A stretch of 64,000 nucleotides of DNA from Magnaporthiopsis rhizophila (taxonomy: Eukaryota; Ascomycota; Sordariomycetes; Magnaporthales; Magnaporthaceae). The position numbers were made by a program, and so were the translations under genes. The stretch lies in contig PYSS01000138.1 of assembly GCA_003049465.1 (NCBI GenBank), positions 1-64,000 of the forward strand, in the 5' to 3' direction. This document shows positions 59,918 through 64,000 of the stretch, piece after piece. Position 1 is the stretch's first letter. Each line of letters begins with the position of its first letter. The notes beneath the pieces are model-generated. The model saw nothing but the letters and a program-made list of their open reading frames with translations, had not been told where the DNA came from and ran no database searches.

Positions 59918-62900
59918 CTTTGTGGGATCTGTGCGCTTATTAGGCGAGGCGAAGATGACAAGCGAGGCGGAGATGGAGAGGATCACAGTTGGTCGCCGTG
60001 ACAAAGCCCCGAGGGACGTGAATTAGAGAAAAGAAAAATTGAGGGCAGGTAAGACTGGGAAAGGCGGGGTACGGAGAGTAAAATAGTGACGTAGATATGA
60101 TGATCTCAACGAAGGAAACAAATACCCGGGAGGGAGGGTGGTGGGCAGATTTTAAAGACGGCCGGCGTCGTTGAAAGCCTCAGCGACCACCCGCCCGGGG
60201 TTCCCACGTTCGTGCAGGGCCAGGACAGGGGGACACGAGGTGGGAACGCGAAAGAACGAAGAGGGCCCTTTTTTTTGTTGCTTCAAAAATAGCGGCGAGA
60301 CAGGCCGCTGGGATAGTGGGGGTACGGGCGGATGCACCAACAACGGCCTTGGGTGGAGCGGGGCTAGGAAGGAGTGACACTCGGAGCTGCCCGCGCCAAC
60401 GTGTCGCCGCAGTGACCCTCGTGTGTCTTATCAACACCTTTACGCTTAGGGAGTGTACCTGGTAGGTACCACCATGGAACCTAGCAAAAACACGCTCACA
60501 ACACAACAACAGCACAGGTACATAAACTAAGCTGCAGAGCCTGGACTAGGATGTGCAAGGCAGTCAGCTTTGCTCGGCGAATCACAATTGCAGCGCCCCG
60601 TCCGCCGTTTCTTCTCCCGTCTCCGAGTCAAGCCAGAGATGGCAAGAAAATCGTTGCTTCGTATTTAGCGTTTGGACCAACCCGCGACTGGTGCGTGTTG
60701 GGATGACAGCCCGGGCAGGGGACGACTCGTCCGATCGAAACACAGTCTCGGACATCTCGAATGCGTGTCTGCATTTCTCGACGGGCGAGGGGAGTCCTGG
60801 TTCAGCGGCCCGAAAAATGATGACAAAGAGAGATAGAGAGAGAGAAAAAAAAAAAAGCCCGCTCCAACGTTTTTACGCGAAAGTGGATGAGGGGCTTCCA
60901 TGAAGCTTGTAGCCCGGACCCGCTGGTGCCTGAGCTGAATGACAAAGACGGAAAAGTGCAGTGATGGAAGGAAAAAAAAAACAGGGGGCTTCGTCACGCT
61001 TTCAGCCTTACTCGAGCTCCGAGGGCTGACAGGAATGCAGCCGCAATTTCACGATTTTTTTGTTGGTTTTGGCTTCCTTAACCATCCTTCACGGCATGAC
61101 CGCCGACCCATTCATTGCCCCTTTCGCGAGCATGGCTGGCCCTTTTTCGACTACGGCACCTATCTCCTCGGAAGCGAGATGGCGGGACCCAGCTGTCACA
61201 TTCCCTGCCAGGTAGACTGACAGAAAGGAGCAGCGAGCCAACGAGACAAAGAGCGAGCGAACGCGCGGGATGCGAGGCAAGGGTACCGATCCGGGTTGAC
61301 CCATCACGTTTCAGATAAATCACCCATCACAAAAAACTAAATCTTCCCTCGCTCAACATTGGGATCTACCGGGACGACAAAGCCCAGTCCACAGCTGATG
61401 CGACTTCGTTCCGTGATGATCAGCTTCTTGATCGGCCTCCCCCCGTGCACCAGCAAGGCGATTTCCATACAGCCCACCCGCCTCGCAACCCTTGCAGCTG
61501 AGAAGAGTCAAGCACTCGGCATCAGTGATGTAATCTTGTTGGCCCGTTGGGCGCATAGAGATGAGGCTGGGGCATGTCATGTCGCCTTGACAGTTTCTGG
61601 AAGACCTCACTTTTTATTCTGGTTGCTCCGCTCAACAGCCGAGAACCTGTCTGGCGGAGCTTGATCAGCACGTCATACACCTAGGTACACTCTACGCTTA
61701 CGGATGTTTGAGAGTGCTTGACCTCGAATTTTTCTTGCTGTGTCACATGACTTGGACCTGTTGTCACCTTCCTTGCTCATTCCCGCCAGATCTTGCCCAT
61801 GTTTTGCGAGCTGGAAACCGTCGAGAAACAAGCCTGCCGGTCCAGGTTGCAGCTAAAGTGCCGTGTGTGGCCATGGGTATTTTCACGTGTTTCGCTGCCT
61901 GGTCTGCATGCTGTAGTGTAGTACTGTCTGACTGTCCTGTCCTGTCTCGATCCACTTATCTCAGGTCGCCCGTCTGTCCTGTCTGTTTCTGTTTCTCTTT
62001 TTTTTTTTTTTTTTTTCATTTTCGCCTGCCTGTGTCTGTCGTGAAACAGAGTCTCCGCCAGAATCGAAAGACTCACGTCCCCATCTCCTCCACTCCGCCG
62101 CCGCCGCCGCCGGGCGTCCGCGGCCGACAGCAACAGCTTCTTTGTGGGGTTCTAACAGGCGCAGCTACCCCCTATCCAACAGAGAGCCAACCAGTGCTGG
62201 ACTGGACTTGCGGTACCGGCAGGCAAAAGACGCTGATCCTGCGCCTCGTCCGTCGCCTCGAATGGAGAGTCTGGGGCTTCCTCTCGCACTGCATAGCAGC
62301 CGAGGCTAGACATGCGGGTGGCGATTGCATGCGACCCGACTGCACCCCTCACATGCCCCGGCGAGCCGCAGATAAGGCGCTGCGGTCCACCCGGCCTCGA
62401 GGACCAATGCCTACCTCTGTGTATCTGCGGGCTTCTCACCCGATGGCACTCTATCACGAGGCGGATGCGTGCTTCTGCACCGCACAAACGCTTCCTATCT
62501 GCCGGTGGACGCACGCCAGTCAGAAGCGGCGGGGATTCCTACCAGCTTTGAGTGCTTTTGAGTCTGTCGGATCGATCCCCCTCATCCCGCATTGGACCAT
62601 ACACTGCATGCAGATATGGAAGGTGAATATACTTTGGAGCCGCTGGACGTCTCCAGTGTCGTCTCATTTCGTCTTGTCCCTACTACTACTACTACTACCC
62701 TTCCACTAAAGGCGGCTATCCGGACTTTTTTCGTCCCATTCGCGGGTGAATCTCGGTTCTGTCGACGCATCACTGGGCTTTCGCTTTCGTTTCCCTGCCG
62801 TAATCTTGACAGGTTGCAATTTTCCACAACCTGCATGTTTTGGGCGAGGTCGTATATATCCCAATAAGCACCACGCAAGCTGTCACGGGCGACGATACAT

Positions 62901-62969
62901 AGGTAGGTGGCGGTCTACAGCAAACCAGTGGGAAAAGTGAAGCGAAGGAAAAAAGAAAGAGCCCGCCTC
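59918..62969. other. 3-kb stretch without a convincing gene
   Basis: Probably the promoters of the small secreted gene and of the permease. Seen: A tracts at 60846-60857 and 60971-60980, a T tract at 61998-62016, a GCC triplet run at 62098-62112, a CTA run at 62682-62699 and TAGGTA motifs at 60460-60470, 61680 and 62899. The 333-codon frame 61708-62709 lacks an ATG at its head and crosses the T tract. Confidence 0.5.
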
Positions 62970-64000
62970 ATGCCCGCGACGGAACACACCGGCCGCGATG
63001 GCACGCCCCGGGAAAAGACGGCAACCCCAGGGGCCCGGGGCTCGGACTCGGAGCTCGGCGATGTGGGGCCCGAGAATGCGGTGCCCAGCGCCGAGCTGGC
63101 CGCCGGCGACGGCTGGTACGCTCGGGCCCAGCGCTTCGTCGGCGGCTTCGGTGTCGAGCAGCGCGGAATCGAGCGCGTGCCTACCGACGAGCGCTCCGAC
63201 TCTGACATGAGCCACATTGGGAGCTTGGTAAGTTCTCCTTTGTTCCTTTGTTCTTTTTGCCTACCAATCTGTTCCGAGGCTGACGTCCTTGCTCAAAGTG
63301 GCTGTCGGCAAACATGACGGTTTCGACGTTCGCCATCGGCGTGCTCGCCAGGCCCGTGTTCGGCCTCGGCTTCGTTGATGCGGCCGTCACCATCATTCTC
63401 GTCAACATTCTCGGTATATTCCCCGTGTGCTTCTTTGCCACATTCGGGCCCCGGTTCGGGCTGAGGCAGATGATCCTGTCCAGGTTTTTCTTTGGCTTCC
63501 ACGGCGTGAGGTTTAGTGCGTTCCCTAAACCCCTTTGTTCCTTTGTTCCTTTGTTCCTATGTCTGGCGGCATCGAACGTAAAAATAAAAAAAAAAATAAA
63601 AAGCCAGCTGACTCTCCCAGTCGCCGTCTTCAACATTATCGCTTGCCTCGGCTGGTCCTCAGTGAACGTCATCGTGGGCGCCCAGCTCCTTCACGCCGTC
63701 AACGCCGACTTCCCGAGCTGGGCGGGCATCCTGACCATCGCGCTCTCGACCCTGATCATCACGACGTTCGGCTACCGCATAGTGCACATGTACGAAAAGT
63801 TCTCCTGGATCCCCGTCTTCGCCATCTTCCTCATCGTCGCCGGCCTCTTCGGCCGCAGCGGCCGCTTCGACGGCCGTCTGGCGGCGGCCACCACAACTCC
63901 CGCCGACGAGGCCGGCGCCGTGCTCGGCTTCGCCGCCTCCGTCTTCGGCTTCTCGACCGGCTGGGCCTCGCTCGCGTCCGACTACACCGTCTACCAGCCA
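62970..64000 (+). CDS. NCS1-family purine-cytosine permease-like transporter (5' part)
   Basis: Runs off the right edge. Exons 62970-63227, 63299-63515 and 63621 to beyond 64000 (first 285 residues seen). The start is the first in-frame ATG (MPATEHTGRDGTPRE). Junctions give HIGSLWLSANMTVSTFAIGV and FHGVRFIAVFNIIACLGWSS. Seen: a charged cytosolic N-terminus, RFVGGFGVEQRGIERVP, then membrane segments: NMTVSTFAIGVLARPVFGLG, TIILVNILGIFPVCFFATFG, the FNIIACLGWSSVNVIVGAQL segment, ILTIALSTLIITTFGYRIVH, and IPVFAIFLIVAGLF, before GWASLASDYTVYQP. Known: these motifs belong to the Fcy2-type branch of the NCS1 family, proton symporters of cytosine and purines in the plasma membrane. The substrate cannot be told from this part. 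Confidence 0.9.

Noticed and set aside
61708..62709. 333-codon plus-strand frame
   Set aside because: No ATG at its head, reads through a 19-base T tract as poly-Phe, and has no recognisable motif.

Overview
The window is nuclear DNA of a filamentous ascomycete (Pezizomycotina, most likely a Sordariomycete). The signs are GC-rich genes, short introns with GTRNGT-like donors and GCTAAC/CTGAC-like branch sites, a complete set of housekeeping eukaryotic genes, and Pezizomycotina-type proteins (an Rlm1/RlmA-type MADS-box factor, a secreted GH37 trehalase, a Nif1/Dsf2-like Sel1 protein). Many ATG-less open frames are spurious, so starts were set on ATG and gene models were spliced by hand. Every multi-exon model below except the small secreted protein was checked for a conserved junction and a total length divisible by three. 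There are no prokaryotic, viral or transposon genes and no secondary-metabolite cluster.

Layout: 0.9-3.1 kb minus strand, MADS-box transcription factor; 3.2-12.4 kb, a very long stretch without convincing genes (includes a 55-bp N gap); 12.4-13.9 minus, Per1/PGAP3-type GPI-anchor remodelling protein; 15.3-17.6 minus, conserved-looking 747-aa protein of unknown function; 17.6-23.0, no convincing gene; 23.0-28.2 minus, intronless Nup159-type FG nucleoporin; 29.2-30.1 minus, proteasome beta-2 (Pup1); 31.1-33.5 minus, Sel1-repeat protein; 33.5-37.4, noncoding with an N gap inside a G run; 37.4-38.9 minus, Erv46; 39.9-40.7 plus, GNAT acetyltransferase; 40.8-43.1 minus, secreted GH37 trehalase; 44.8-46.2 minus, threonine aldolase; 47.2-48.3 plus, GT17-like glycosyltransferase; 48.9-49.2 minus, Tim10; 49.6-51.7 plus, mitochondrial lysyl-tRNA synthetase; 52.6-56.1 minus, unknown protein with a CxxC..CxxC motif whose second intron contains 337 perfect GA units; 56.1-59.6, noncoding with an N gap; 59.6-59.9 minus, tiny candidate secreted cysteine peptide precursor; 63.0 to the end plus, 5' part of an NCS1 purine-cytosine permease-like transporter.

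The genes do not form a pathway. They are individually transcribed housekeeping genes, with two functional echoes: Tim10 and the mitochondrial lysyl-tRNA synthetase are divergent from a shared region of about 335 bp, and Per1 and Erv46 both act in the early secretory pathway. The least ordinary items are the giant GA tract inside an intron, the small KR-containing secreted peptide, a probable GC-AG intron in the Erv46 gene, a 48-bp repeat array encoding FG repeats, and the very large noncoding stretch upstream of the MADS-box gene. I did not find a convincing wholly new multi-gene system.
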